Source: Marsupella aquatica (Eukaryota > Marchantiophyta). From it: a stretch of 64,000 nt of DNA. This document shows positions 47,761 through 59,091 of this stretch, piece by piece. A model generated the notes under the pieces. The model did not search any database. It was given only the letters and a program-made list of their open reading frames with translations, and was not told where the DNA came from. Numbering within the stretch: the first letter of the stretch is position 1; every line of letters begins with the position of its first letter. The position numbers were made by a program, and so were the translations under genes. The stretch is from the NCBI GenBank assembly GCA_973895155.1, contig OZ316895.1, positions 5,828,001 to 5,892,000 on the forward strand. Reading direction: 5' to 3'.

Positions 47761-48966
47761 ATGAAGAATGAAGCCGAAGTGGACAAGAAACTGGAGGATG
47801 AATGTGTAGAGGAGGTGGAGGTGGAAGACATGGAGAAGGAATTGTGGGAGAAAGTGCCTGAAGAGCTTCTTCCCATAATTCTGGCGAAATTGCCAGTCCG
47901 GAGCTTAGCCCAATTCCGTTCTGTCTGCAAGTCGTGGAGTTCCTTGTGGTACTCGGAATCCTTCCTGCAGCTGCGTTCAAGCGCACCTGCGGAAAGATCC
48001 TGGTTCATTTTCAATAACTACAATCAGGACTACTGCCTTCTGGATGGCACTTTCTCGTATGACATTTCCTGCAACAAGTGGCACAAGTTCGTTCCCAATT
48101 TGCCTTCCCAGATAGAGCGAGTGGCTGCCGCGGCCGGAGGTTTACTTTTCTGCGTCAGTAGGCCTTCAATCAACACGGTTTCGATTCCGGGCTCTGTTCC
48201 TGGTTACCACTGGCCAGACATGTTTGTGTGCAACCCTCTCAAAGCCAGTTGGATCAGGCTGGTCCAAAGGACTGGATACTGGCAACCCATTATCGTCGGT
48301 ATGGTGGCCGACCCAGTTGCCAGAACCTACAAGGTGATCCTAGCTGACCGATGCCAAGGAACTGAGATTTACGACTCCAGGACCAAGAGCTGGAAGCTAA
48401 TCAGTAAGTGCCCAACCACATCGTTTCTCAGGACAAACAACAGCATCTCAGTGCAGGAAAAGCTCGTGACTACCGGTGCATTGTCCCTGCTGGTGTTTGA
48501 TTCCAAAGAGGAGCGCTGGAGTGCAATCAGTTACCCGGTCGGGTCCATTTCCCATCCTCAAATCAGCACTTGTCATGGGCGTCTGCATCTCGTGGGCTTC
48601 TTGCCTGATGAGAATCGACTGGAAGTATGGGATCGTCAAGAATTGGGTGAAAATGGTCATTGGAAGCGACTCTACTCCAGCGTTCTGGGGAAATTCTCCC
48701 CTGTCTGTATGGGAACAGCGGAATGTGCAGAATTCCTCGCTCAATCGAAGCCGGACGACCTTCTGTGCTATGCCAAGCTCTTTAGTGCAAGAACAGTCTT
48801 CGATTCTGAACTCAGCGACCACTGCCTGTACGATAAATTTGTTGGCAGGGTGCTCTTCTACAGCATCTCTCAAAATTCATGGTGCTTGGTAGATAAACGG
48901 CACGTTGACGTGAAGTCCATCGGTGAAAGCTTTAGATTCGACCCGACTGTTGGCGCATCTGTTTAG
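47761..48966 (+). CDS. F-box protein with kelch/FBA-like C-terminal region (401 aa)
   Basis: F-box proteins are substrate receptors of SCF E3 ubiquitin ligases; the F-box binds SKP1. The F-box is at about residues 27-69 (LWEKVPEELLPIILAKLPV and a following RSVCKSWSSLWYS). The rest has repeated beta-strand-like units typical of plant kelch/FBA proteins, such as WFIFNNYN, MFVCNPLKASW, EIYDSRTKSWKL and LVFDSKEERWSAI. It ends FDPTVGASV. ATG 47761 is chosen; an upstream in-frame stretch to 47683 opens with GTG and is purine-repeat derived. No intron. It is a paralogue of the minus-strand gene at 53374-54630. The substrate is unknown. Confidence 0.9.
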   Translation: MKNEAEVDKKLEDECVEEVEVEDMEKELWEKVPEELLPIILAKLPVRSLAQFRSVCKSWSSLWYSESFLQLRSSAPAERSWFIFNNYNQDYCLLDGTFSYDISCNKWHKFVPNLPSQIERVAAAAGGLLFCVSRPSINTVSIPGSVPGYHWPDMFVCNPLKASWIRLVQRTGYWQPIIVGMVADPVARTYKVILADRCQGTEIYDSRTKSWKLISKCPTTSFLRTNNSISVQEKLVTTGALSLLVFDSKEERWSAISYPVGSISHPQISTCHGRLHLVGFLPDENRLEVWDRQELGENGHWKRLYSSVLGKFSPVCMGTAECAEFLAQSKPDDLLCYAKLFSARTVFDSELSDHCLYDKFVGRVLFYSISQNSWCLVDKRHVDVKSIGESFRFDPTVGASV

Positions 48967-51900
48967 GACCTTCAATTATTGTGCAGTGCAATTCTGCTCT
49001 AGATTCTCCTCTCTCGGAGGATAGCCCAACCAATTTAGTCATTCATAGGGTGCAAATGACCCTTTCAATTAATTCTTCTAAACACAGAGTTTAATCAAAT
49101 CCTGGCATTCGGAGAACCATCGCTGGCCGTGTACAAAGCTTGTACTGTCCACTTATAATTTCTTCGACCAAAGTGTTCTTTGAGAGAAGACATACATTGG
49201 CCACCATTGGCGTAATTCTTGCCACTAGCCAGTCCCAAGTTTCCACCTACGTTCGCAAAGCACAAAGCAGAGTGTTTGATTTGTGCAATTGTGCCTCCGA
49301 AAATCTGATAATAAAGTCATCAAACCGATCTTTGCGCTCATCACCATCTCCATTCCCTGTTGTGCCAGATCGACTACTGTATAATTGACATGGTATCAAT
49401 CGCTCCATCCATCCACCGCTCGACCGCCCGTATTGTCTGACAGAAGCCGGAGGAGAAAATGACTAGAACAGTTCATCTACTGTGTTGATGTCGCATCTTA
49501 CTGCGCCGGGATTTCTGTCTACTGCAGGAACAATAATAGCCGCTGACACTGGGATTCAAAGGATGACAAATACTCATCCTTTGAATCACAGTACGCCTCC
49601 TCCGCATCGGGTTGAGTTTCCCTTCCTGGACGCTCTTAATGCTGGAGGAAATCTGGAGGAATCTGGTTATCATTTGTTCGCATTGAGAGAGTCGCGAGAG
49701 AAGCAGAGGATTGCATTACTTTATCTAGTCTATATTCATAGCTCTATGGAGGATGTTTCCAGCTCCATCTGACGAGTGGGACATTTATGTATTGGACAAC
49801 GGCCGGGTTCCAGCCCAGAAGGGGCTTCAGAAGTCCGACGGTTTGGTGGTTACAGGAATTCACCACGATGCGCAAGCCCGCGACGATGGAGCTCTGTGCT
49901 CTTCTCCGATTTCTCCACGAGAAGAACCCAATTTACACTCTAATTGTGTCTTTCGTATCAGGTAAAGAAATCTGAACGCCCGTTTTGAATCGGGGAATGA
50001 TCTCGAGTCAAAACATGTTGTACATCATTCTTGTCTTCCATGCAGATGAGACATATTTTTCGTTCTTTGCAATGCAATATTACCGGAAGCTTGTAGCAGG
50101 TATGAATGTATGCTACAGGATAAGTAGTGTACGTGTTTTTATAGGAGTGGACTATACTCCAGCTCCATGCTCTAGAAATACGAAATCCAGAATTGAGGAC
50201 ACAAGGGCCCCGAAAGTAGAGCTTAGTACAGAGCCGCCCCAGACTACTGGAGTTGTTCCCCCGCATTGGAGCGCCGCCTGATCTAGTCTATCAGCCTAGA
50301 AGTGTTCTACTGGGGTTCTCTTCTGCTTTGTTTAGGTAGGTGTACTGTTAGTTGGTTCTTCGAATCTTGTGTTTTGGTGAAGCCGTTTTTTTGTTGTTGG
50401 TGGAATCAAAAAGACATTTTATTTCAGGATACCTTCTCGATTCAAAACAGGAAAAAATAAACAAAGATTGATTATTGTGTAGTCCTTCAAATGCTGACAA
50501 GTTTTAGGGGGTTTGTTTGCATTAATTAAACCCCTTTTCTGGGCATTTACTGCGTTTCATTGACGGCCACTCTACCATAGCCAAACACTAAAAACTCACT
50601 TTGCAAACGCCCGGAGTCATCCATAGTCACCCTTTCATACTTAGCCCACTGCCCTGGAAGTTTGATCAGAGCTGAAGCTCCAGCGGGAGCATTCTGATAG
50701 GTTCGATGAAATTCATCCAACTCTTTTTGTTGCCTTGAAAACCTAAAGCAGGCCCATCCAATTCATCCAACTCTTGTTGCCCTGGAAAACGTAACTTATG
50801 TACTTGCAAAGTTCAAGGTCTAGTTTTGTTAGCACAAACATTGAGAAATGAAGAATGAATGAAGCTCCAAATATGAGAACGCTGGCTTGTATATGGTAGG
50901 TTGATTGAAAGCTCGGTCATTGTTGCTATGGAGACTGCTTGCGATCTGAGAGCCAAGCATGATGGAAACACTTGATTAAATTGCTCCCCTGGGCATTTTT
51001 GTTGACAGTTGATTGCGCTGAACAATCCAGTTTTCTTGTCGCTCGTACACATTGTACTCTCAGACCGTGAGATTCTCCTGGATTGATAGCACCAGGTTCC
51101 CAGGTGCTGTAGGGGTCCAGGTATTGTACTGTACTGTACTGTAGCTGGCTATCTGCTGCCGTCGCTAGAATTGTAACCAATGAGAGCGAAGTGGTGCGTA
51201 CCTGCCAGGCAACCCTTTCCCGAAGTCAATTTTGTTCTCTATTGCAACTTATTCCAGCAACTTACAGTACGTCTTGATTGGACAGGCAGTGGGCTACTGG
51301 GCTCGGAGTCTGTGCCAGATTGGCACGTCGCCCACACAGTACCACTTCGACCATACTCGATGACAGAGGAAATTGGAATCTGTCCGGCAGAGCGAATGAT
51401 AAGACGGTATGTTCGAATACCGTAACTCGCGGTCAGCATGTTTGGAAGATATCCTGCGTGTCATTCTTTTGAGAACAGTTCGCAAGGCAGACGAATGATA
51501 TGTTTGTTTGCGAGACACCCATCCATCCTGTCAATATGATATCCTATACTAGTTACTGCTATAAAGGCAGTGTGCATGCGGGGAGACTCTTTCCTTCTAA
51601 ACTAGGGTTATCCCGTTGACAAGGAACAAAACATTTCATATCAGTCCTGAACACTGCTCAGAAAATGCCCAGAGCATGCCCAGCGTATGATAATGCTTGC
51701 TTTCAGATATTTAAACCGGTGAGAGAGATTCGGCCTCTACAGGTACTTCCATCCAGAATCTGCTGTTTGGCACAAGATCTAGAGATGCCTAGAACACTTC
51801 GCACCGCACTTTGCGGACTTGAAAACTTGCTGACATTGTGCACAGTGGCTTTCGGAATGCTTACTACGGTGCACTCCATACACTTAGTGAGGGCGTCAAG

Positions 51901-53373
51901 GGGAGTGGTGAGATCCCAAAGAAGCAGAAGCACAAAGGTTTGTGCTCTGGTGGTATTTTAAAGGTGTACAGAACTTGTATCCTCAGTGAGGACTGGACTG
52001 ATTGAAGAGCAACTCTTCCAGACACTGTTTCTAAAAACCGAGCAGAAGGGGGTGTATTCCATAACATACCATCTTCAGCTAGGAAAATGGACGGTATACA
52101 TTTGAGAATTTCTCAAAACGTGAAACCACATCAGCAATTTAATCCCATTATCTCAATGTCAACACCCTGATCTCACTTTGACAGCTTAGACAGCAGCCAT
52201 ATTCATCTTAATGGAATAGTGTCCTTCTGGTCACAACAGTTAGGTCATAGAAAGCTTCGTTATTCACTCGCCAACATGTGAGAAAGCCACGATGTCACAT
52301 CGTACATGAAGCGGAACTTGTGCAAAACAATGTCGTTGCAGAATAACCTCATCCCTCATCCCTTGGTTGTGCAAATTCTCAAAACTGATTTGGGCATGGT
52401 CAAGCCCACACGCTACTGAGAGCATGTCCGAAGTAGACAGTGTGGCCGGTTAATCACCGTCCACCACATCGACGAGACTCGAGCTAACATAAATTCAACT
52501 AAGGAGAATTTTGGCTTGAAGGAGAATCAAGGTTGGATGGTGTTTGATTGCCAAACGGGTGCCGAGTAACCCAATATTGCAATGCCAATTGGCACAAAGT
52601 CACCGCCGACATGGCGACTGTCACCAAATGATCCCGGCCGGACATTGTACCAAAATTACTGAAGCTCAATTTGGTCGTGGCACAGATCGCGCCGCCAGGT
52701 GCCTTTTGCGAGAGAAAACTAGTTGTACAGTGATACATTCCGAGGGACATTATGGGCATATCTTCACATCACCAAACCTGGAACTCCCTCCCTCGGCGCC
52801 TTTTCGAAGGTACTCCACAAACCTGTCACCCGGAAATAACGTTCAAACTTCAGACCTACTTCGATACCTAAGAACTATTGCCGTTGTCAAGGATTTTGGT
52901 TGAAGCACGAGCACAGGGAAGTGGGCGACGAATTCAACACTTAACCGCCTGTGTCCCCGGCTCCAAGATGCATGCTACAACATAGAATGGAACTCATGCA
53001 CAATCTCAGCAATTTTTGAAACTCACGGAACATTTGTTAGAAACTGACTTATACAAGGATAAGAGACGAGAGAAACGGAAATGCAGCCTCCAACTTGTCA
53101 TCCCTGGAACCTAGCTCACCAAGGATCCTGAAGACATAATAGTGCAGAATTCATGCAATCTAAATTGTACCTGGCTTTGACGATCTACGTAAAGTCTGCT
53201 ACCTGAACTATTAGACTGAAGTCCTCAAATTACGCTGTTGACGGGTGTTCTTGCTCCAGGATCTGCTTCTGCTAACAGATCTGCAGACTTCTTCAGGTAT
53301 TCACTGGGCACGCTGGGATATATCCTCTGATTATGAAACCCTTCGTTCAATTTCCATAATTCGATGACAAGAA
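48967..53373. other. 4.4-kb region between the two F-box genes
   Basis: It holds the 3' ends of both convergent genes. No further gene is supported. Overlapping frames near 49753-49975 and 52499-52903 lack domains. A perfect hairpin lies at 49553-49587. A short direct repeat of AATTCATCCAACTCTT words sits near 50709 and 50758. Confidence 0.4.
49553..49587. repeat. Perfect 14-bp hairpin
   Basis: GATTCAAAGGATGA, a 7-nt loop (CAAATAC) and TCATCCTTTGAATC form an uninterrupted stem. It is not followed by a T-run and sits about 590 bp past the F-box stop codon, so it is not an obvious transcription signal. Confidence 0.85.
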
Positions 53374-54630
53374 TCAAACGGAGGCCCCAATGTTTGGCTC
53401 GAACCGTAAGCCGTCCCCCTGGTATTTTGTCAACCGCTGAGAATAGACAGGGCTTTCGTCCACAACATACCATTGGTCGTGAGAGAGGCTGTAGAGATAA
53501 GAGTGCTCTCTATTGAGAACCTCCTCCAAAATTCCGCTAGCTGCCATGCATGGATGACCTCCTCCAAACAACTCTATATTTTTTCTCACACCTCTCACAA
53601 ACAAAAGATCGTTCTGTCCACCATACATCTCCATTTCAGGACGAAATGCAGTGCTGACTTCTTGAGCGGACACTGAACTGAGTTCCCTCCATACACTATG
53701 GCTGGAAATACCACCAACCAATTCCCAAACACACATTCTTGCTTTCTTCCCAGCCTCCCCAGACCTCAAGCAACCCACCAGCAAAAGCCTACCTTCACAT
53801 TGATACAGCTGGGTATTCCGAATCTCTCTCTCTGAATTGGGCAAGTCAATCAAGCTCCAGACTTCCTTTTCCACATCAAACACAAACATGAAACCAACAC
53901 CCACAGAATATATGTATCCCTCGTGGGAAATGGCCTCAGGATGGACCGACAACCCTGGAGGGCGGCAGAACTCCAAAAGCTTCCAGCTCATCTCCCGAGA
54001 GTCATAAATCTCAGTTCCCTGATGCACAGTGGCAAGCACAATCTTGAAGCTGTTGGTTTTAGCATCCACAACCATTCCGATAGTGTGGGGCTTCCAGTTG
54101 CAGAGCCTTTCAGGCAAGCCCGTGTAGCAACTCTCCTTGAGAGGGTTGCAGACTATCTTCACAGGCCAGTTAAAGAACACCACTGCAATCCTCAATCTTA
54201 TCATGATGGGCTTCTGCACACAGAACATCAACCCACCTGCCGTTGCTGCCACTCGATCAATCGTGGACGGCAGGTTGTTGAACATCAATGTGTGCCACTT
54301 ATTCACTCCCGGGTTGTAGCAGAGGCAGGGCGATTCCGGCTGCTCGTTGCGAGGTCGTGTGCCAAGAAAACTGACTCGCTCCTGGCGATTGAATATGAAC
54401 CAGGACTTTTCTGCGGGAACGTGAGGACGAACCTGGAGGAACGCTGGAGAGTACCACATCGCCTGCCACGCTTTGCACACGCTTCTGTACCTCGCCAGCT
54501 CTCTCAGTGGCAGTCTTGCCAGCACCGATACCACGATGTCTTCTGGCAGTCTGCTCCACAATTCCCCATCCAAGGCTTCTTCCCCTGCTTTTCGCCTCCC
54601 TTCAGCTGACGGGGCAGCCATAATATACAT
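53374..54630 (-). CDS. F-box protein, paralogue of the 47761 gene (418 aa)
   Basis: The predicted role is SCF ubiquitin-ligase substrate receptor. The F-box is at about residues 22-61 (LWSRLPEDIVVSVLARLPL then RSVCKAWQAMWYS). Downstream blocks match the other F-box gene: PAEKSWFIFN, VAATAGGLMFCVQKP, KIVCNPLKES, GTEIYDSREMSWKLL and a closing FEPNIGASV. The ATG at 54630 is chosen because the longer frame to 54807 opens with TTG; ATG 54621 is an alternative (415 aa). No intron. The pair is tail to tail with 4.4 kb between stop codons, suggesting an inverted duplication followed by divergence. Confidence 0.9.
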   Translation of the reverse strand: MYIMAAPSAEGRRKAGEEALDGELWSRLPEDIVVSVLARLPLRELARYRSVCKAWQAMWYSPAFLQVRPHVPAEKSWFIFNRQERVSFLGTRPRNEQPESPCLCYNPGVNKWHTLMFNNLPSTIDRVAATAGGLMFCVQKPIMIRLRIAVVFFNWPVKIVCNPLKESCYTGLPERLCNWKPHTIGMVVDAKTNSFKIVLATVHQGTEIYDSREMSWKLLEFCRPPGLSVHPEAISHEGYIYSVGVGFMFVFDVEKEVWSLIDLPNSEREIRNTQLYQCEGRLLLVGCLRSGEAGKKARMCVWELVGGISSHSVWRELSSVSAQEVSTAFRPEMEMYGGQNDLLFVRGVRKNIELFGGGHPCMAASGILEEVLNREHSYLYSLSHDQWYVVDESPVYSQRLTKYQGDGLRFEPNIGASV

Positions 54631-55612
54631 TCCTCTTCTTCTTCTCTTCTGCTTCTCGTATGGCGTAGGAAGAATTTGGGAAGAATTTGGAACAGGAAGA
54701 TATGCAACAACTCTCCTTCTCCCTCTCTCTGAGGCAAAATAGCAGTTCGTCTTCGGCAACAAATTGGCAAACGAATCGAGAACGAGAGAAGGGCGTCCGT
54801 GATACAAGTTTGAGATGCCTCAAAGTCTTGGTACCCACAATATCACGAACGAATTGAAACCACGGGAAGAATGTACGTCAACCCGTCCCCAACAGCAACA
54901 CCAGATTAACACCAGATTCTGATGATCAAGTACTCAACTCACTCACTCACTCGCTCACATGCTTTCGAAACAGCGTTTTTTTTAGTGGCGAAAATTCGCA
55001 TTCCACCTCCCCCCAAAATCTTTCGCCACCTTTGGCGAAAAATTCGCTACTATTTTTCTATCTTATTAGCCGGTGTTCCACCTGATCACAGGCCTCATTA
55101 GCCAGCTAGGGACATCTGACTATCAGTAAAATAATTGAATAGTGAATCTTTGGAGCATCTTCTCCTTCACAGAGTGTACATTAGCCACTCTGGCAAAAAA
55201 ATATGCTGCTTTCGATGAGTTCCTATTCATTCAATAGAACGCAAATGTGGACAACTTCACTCACTCACATAATTCCTGAGAAGAAAGATTGAAAGATAAC
55301 CGGTGTGTAACCTTTTCTCCATATCACACTCTAAAAGAACAGAAAGTGCCAAACTGGGAGAGTTCATCTGAGAGGCTGTAGACTAAATAGGGCGTCTCAC
55401 ACTTGCTGACTTCCATTGTTTTTTCTTTAGCATCTGTGAGAATTTATGTGCTGCTGGCCAAAATCCAAGTTTCAGACAAACTTTACCCAAGGAGTTGTTG
55501 GTTGGAGATGGGTCACAACACCTGCCTACATGGTATCTCAACATAATTGAATTTTTTAATTTGAGTCATGGTTTTGAAGGTCCCCAACAATTCTGGAAGG
55601 GTACCAATGCAT
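54631..55612 (-). promoter_or_regulatory. Upstream region of F-box gene 2 and spacer
   Basis: The first ~200 bp hold the probable leader. An (ACTC)n run lies near 54937-54955. The remainder up to the Copia insertion has no gene. Confidence 0.35.
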
Positions 55613-55962
55613 TGTTAGGATTTACTCTTAGGTCTAGAGTTATGACTGTACCGTAATTAAGGCTAACCTTAATCGTAAACTTGGTTAAATTAGTCATGTT
55701 GTGCACACTCTATAACCAAGCGGTGTTTGTTTGGAGAGTTGGAACTCAGGCTCATTGTTACGGAGCCATTTGAGAGATAGGGAGAGCTTGTGCTGTGGAT
55801 GTTTGGGATGGCCGATTCATTTGGCCTAGAGTGCAATAAAGCTCATGTGTGTTCCCGTGGATGTAGCCTCATGTGGAGGTGAACCACGTATCTCTCTGTG
55901 TCAATTCTTGTGCATTGGATGGTTCATGGGCTTGCCGTTGCGATTGTCGTCTATGATCAACA
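55613..55962 (+). repeat. 5' LTR of Copia copy 1 (350 bp)
   Basis: It starts TGTTAGGATTTACTC and ends GATCAACA. AATAAAGC near 55836 is a possible poly(A) signal. It shares long blocks with the LTRs at 25845 (minus) and 60705. Confidence 0.92.
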
Positions 55963-55964
55963 AT

Positions 55965-55976
55965 TGGTATCAGAGC
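55965..55976 (+). other. Primer binding site (tRNA-iMet)
   Basis: TGGTATCAGAGC, two bases after the LTR, is the standard plant Copia primer site complementary to the 3' end of initiator methionine tRNA. Confidence 0.95.
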
Positions 55977-56699
55977 ATGGCTGGGAGGGGACGAGGTTTT
56001 TTTGTGATGGTTTTCTAGCGTTCATTGTCGGTGTTGCATTTGGAGTTTCATCACATGAAACTTGAATGTGTGTGGCTGAGCGGATAGATTAGTGAGAGGG
56101 ATTTCTATCGGTGTACAGAACTCACTAGTTGGTATCTGTTGTGTGGAGGAATCAGAGTTTGCGTCGTTCTAAAGTTTTTTGTGTTCGACGGTTTGTCAGG
56201 GGAGAGACCAGAGTTCATGTTTTCAACAGTGTGAGTTGTGCGGTGCGGGAGGCCTCACATATATGTTATAGCTCAAGTTGTAGGTTGAAGCGAGCTGGTC
56301 GTTTTGGTAGCTGAGATGTTGTCGAGTGCTTACCGAGTGCATCATGACGAGTGAACTTAGAGGAGTTCAGGTTTTTTCATAGGCTATGGTGCTTGTTCCC
56401 ATCTGAACAGGGTTTCTCGTCATCACGTCCGACTCAAAGAAAGAAATGCAAAGTGCTAGGGCTCAACGGAGAGATCGCGGAGAAGCGGTCTTTTTGAGTC
56501 CGGGATTGGCACTTGACGCGGAGTGAAGGTGATGTGACCGAAGTTTTTATAGTGTTGGAGTTGCGCCGGCACCAGTGTGATTTGGCAACATATCCCGTCG
56601 GTAACTCGTTGTTTTCTCGTTGGAAGCGGCGGCGACATTGTAAGTAACCCGACATTTTTTGATTGGAGTCAATTTTTGCTTATTAGGGGGGGTTTGTGG

Positions 56700-57065
56700 C
56701 ATTTTTTGTGTGTGTATATACACCTCGTCCCCGGTCCCGCATACCCTCGCACACCCCCGCATACCCCCTCTCGGCCTCCCGTGTATTTGGTTGCCACAGC
56801 CGCGACCGTGATCAGGTGCGCAGCACCGGCCAGCGCCCACACCCTCCTGCTTGCCCGCACCACGCCCCGCCGTATGCCTCGCCCTTTGCTGCCGACTACC
56901 GCTTTGCGGCTTTGGCTGTTGTCCCGGGCGACTCCCTCGGCCTGGCCCAGCCTTTCGTGGTGGTATGCCGCTTGTATGTGGCTTCTCCCTTGTACTCGCC
57001 CTGTCACCCTGTGTACCCACGCCTGGCCCGTCACGCACGTAATTTTTGCTAAGGGGCCTTTACAC
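56700..57065. other. GC-rich block unique to the leader of Copia copy 1
   Basis: A C-rich stretch, with GTCCCGGTCCCGCATACCC-type runs, sits between leader segments shared with copy 2 and has no counterpart there. Composition is far above the element's average. It may be captured foreign sequence or a divergent leader. The frames it opens on both strands are not convincing proteins. Confidence 0.5.
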
Positions 57066-57528
57066 CCCTTTTAGGGCCAAATTTCTGTCTTTTTCTCCCG
57101 GCTTTGCTATTGGCTGTCCTGGGCCCGGTGACCCCCAGATTTAACCGCTTGGACAGGGGAAACGGCCCTTGTGAAACCTGTCGGACTATGCAAGAATATT
57201 TCCAAAAAATAGTGAGCTATTTTTTTTCCGTCCGACATAGATTCTGCGTAGCCATTGAAGTAACTAGCTACGCAGCGCACCGATCAAATCGCAATTCCAA
57301 GGATGGATTGCTCGTGGCATTTTGGTTATTCCCTGAGGTGGTCAAAACAAGAGAGTTTCCCAAGGTTTTATCCACCCCGACCAAAATTTGAATAACTTTT
57401 TTATTGGATTTTGATTTCAATTTTGGTTTTCAATTTTGGACTCCTACCTTTGTGGGCTACGCGGCGGTGTTTAGTTTTGAGTTTTTTGAGAAGTTGTGAA
57501 AAACGACATTTTTTTGTGATTTTCTCAT

Positions 57529-59008
57529 ATGAGTGATTTGGGGAAGATTTTTGAAGATGTAAAACTTGAAGCACGAGGATCACCGAGATGGTTTGAGGTG
57601 GAGAGAGAGGAGCAGGAGGAAGAGCACGTGACACCGGTACCATCACCGGTGCGACGTGTGGTGGAGGAAACAATTCTACTACCAGAGGTCACGGTAGTGC
57701 CAAAGAAGAAGATGGGTACACATTCAAGCTTGGGGGACCCAAGTATGAAGTCACAAAGTATGATGGGCGCTCTAACTACTTGCTCTGGGAGAAACAGGTG
57801 AAGGGAGTACCTATGCTTCGGGGATGGGCCAACTGCTGAGCCCTCGTGAAGACGATGTTGATGAGAAACAATGGGACCGCATGCAGGAGCAGGGAGTGTG
57901 GTGTGTTACACTCTATCTCATGCCTCCCAACATCAAGCAGTTGGGTGAACATAAGGATTGCATGTCCTTGTTTGCGGAATTGTAGAACAAGTATCACCGC
58001 ATGGAACTGACTCTACACTTCCTACAAACTAATGAGTTTCAGGATGAAGGAAACCGGTACGAAGTTGCAGGACCATGTGGATGCTTTCAACGACGTTGAC
58101 TTGGAAAACCTTGGGGAGGAATTGAATGATGAGACGAAGGCTCTGGAGCTTCTCAGTTCATTGCCTCCATCTTACCAGTCCTTATCATGAGTGTTGTTGC
58201 ATCGTGATAGGAATACCATCTCATACAATGAGGTGGTGAGTTCTCTGCTAACTGATGATCTTCAATAGATGATGCATATCACGTCACAGCCTTTATCATC
58301 TAGTGCTACTCTCAATGTTAACCGTGGGAGGAGTATGCAACGACCAACTGGGGACCGTAGAACCCAACTTAGATCTAAATCCAGATCTAAGTCCAGGGGC
58401 AAATCCCTTGAGAGGAGGCATATGACATGTTGGAAGTGCAACAAGGTTGGACACTTTAAGCGAGACTGTAAGGGAAAGGCAGCTGAATCTTCATCGGCAA
58501 ATGTGGCTAGGGCTGATGGAGACGCTGATTTACTCAATGATGAGTATGTGTTATGAAGCCAAGGGTATGCCTTGTGCACGTCATCTAGGAGGTAGATGAT
58601 GTATGAATTCTTGATTGTGCTTGCTCTTTTCACATTTGTTATATTCGTGAGTTTTTCAGTTCTTATTCTATTTCAAACGGTTCAGTTCTGATGGGAAATG
58701 ATCATTGGGACTGTCAAATTGAGGGTATTGGGTCTGTGAAGATTCAAATGTTTGATGGCGCTGTGCGCACAGTGTTCAGAGTCAGGTATGTACCTGGCAT
58801 GTGTAAGAATCTGATTTCACTTGGTGTGTTGGATTCAAATGATCATCAATGGAGCGTTATTGATGGTGAACTTCAAGTCAGGTCGGGAGAGACAATGATT
58901 TTGAAGGGGAGCACACAAAAGAATTTGTATGTGTTGCAGGGCAATATTATATATGGAGAGGCCAATGTAACCAAGTCTCACAAGGAGATGACTCAACTGT
59001 GGCATTCA
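57529..59008 (+). pseudogene. Broken Copia Gag-protease of copy 1
   Basis: Aligned to copy 2, this frame has frameshifts (near 57720 and 58590). Premature stops lie at 57983-57985 (CAG to TAG), 58188-58190 (CGA to TGA) and 58266-58268 (CAG to TAG). The zinc knuckle CWKCNKVGHFKRDC survives near 58428-58470. A TGA at 58554-58556 is shared with copy 2. The protease site reads LDCA. The frame ends at the deletion junction. Confidence 0.88.
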
Positions 59009-59086
59009 CACGTATCTCTCTGTGTCGACTCTTGTGCGTTGGATGGTTCATGGGCTTGTCGTTGCGATTGTCGTCTATGCTCAACA
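59009..59086 (+). repeat. 3' LTR remnant of Copia copy 1 (78 bp)
   Basis: CACGTATCTCTCTGTGTCG to CTCAACA matches the end of the 5' LTR with a few changes. It is fused directly to the pre-integrase coding region. Confidence 0.9.
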
Positions 59087-59091
59087 TGCAT

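Larger units (their letters stand above)
55608..59091 (+). mobile_element. Internally deleted Copia element with intact 5-bp TSD
   Basis: The element runs from TGTTAGGA at 55613 to CTCAACA at 59086. TGCAT precedes it (55608-55612) and follows it (59087-59091), so both ends belong to one insertion. It has a 5' LTR, an initiator-Met tRNA primer site, a broken gag and a protease remnant. The pol frame stops at the GAG-pre-integrase motif LWHSH and joins the last 78 bp of the LTR at 59009. Integrase, reverse transcriptase, RNase H and most of the 3' LTR are gone. Confidence 0.93.

Noticed and set aside
52499-52903. Overlapping 86- and 119-codon frames between the F-box genes
   Set aside because: They are sense/antisense shadows of each other; neither has a recognised motif.
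54631-54807. N-terminal extension of F-box gene 2
   Set aside because: It opens with TTG; the first ATG in frame is at 54630.
56577-57074. 165-codon frame in the Copia leader
   Set aside because: It lies in the GC-rich block with an overlapping antisense frame of similar length; codon pattern is not protein-like.
58613-58621. Protease D-C-A as proof of a dead enzyme
   Set aside because: Several Copia lineages tolerate Ala or variants after the catalytic Asp, so Cys in the middle position alone is not decisive.
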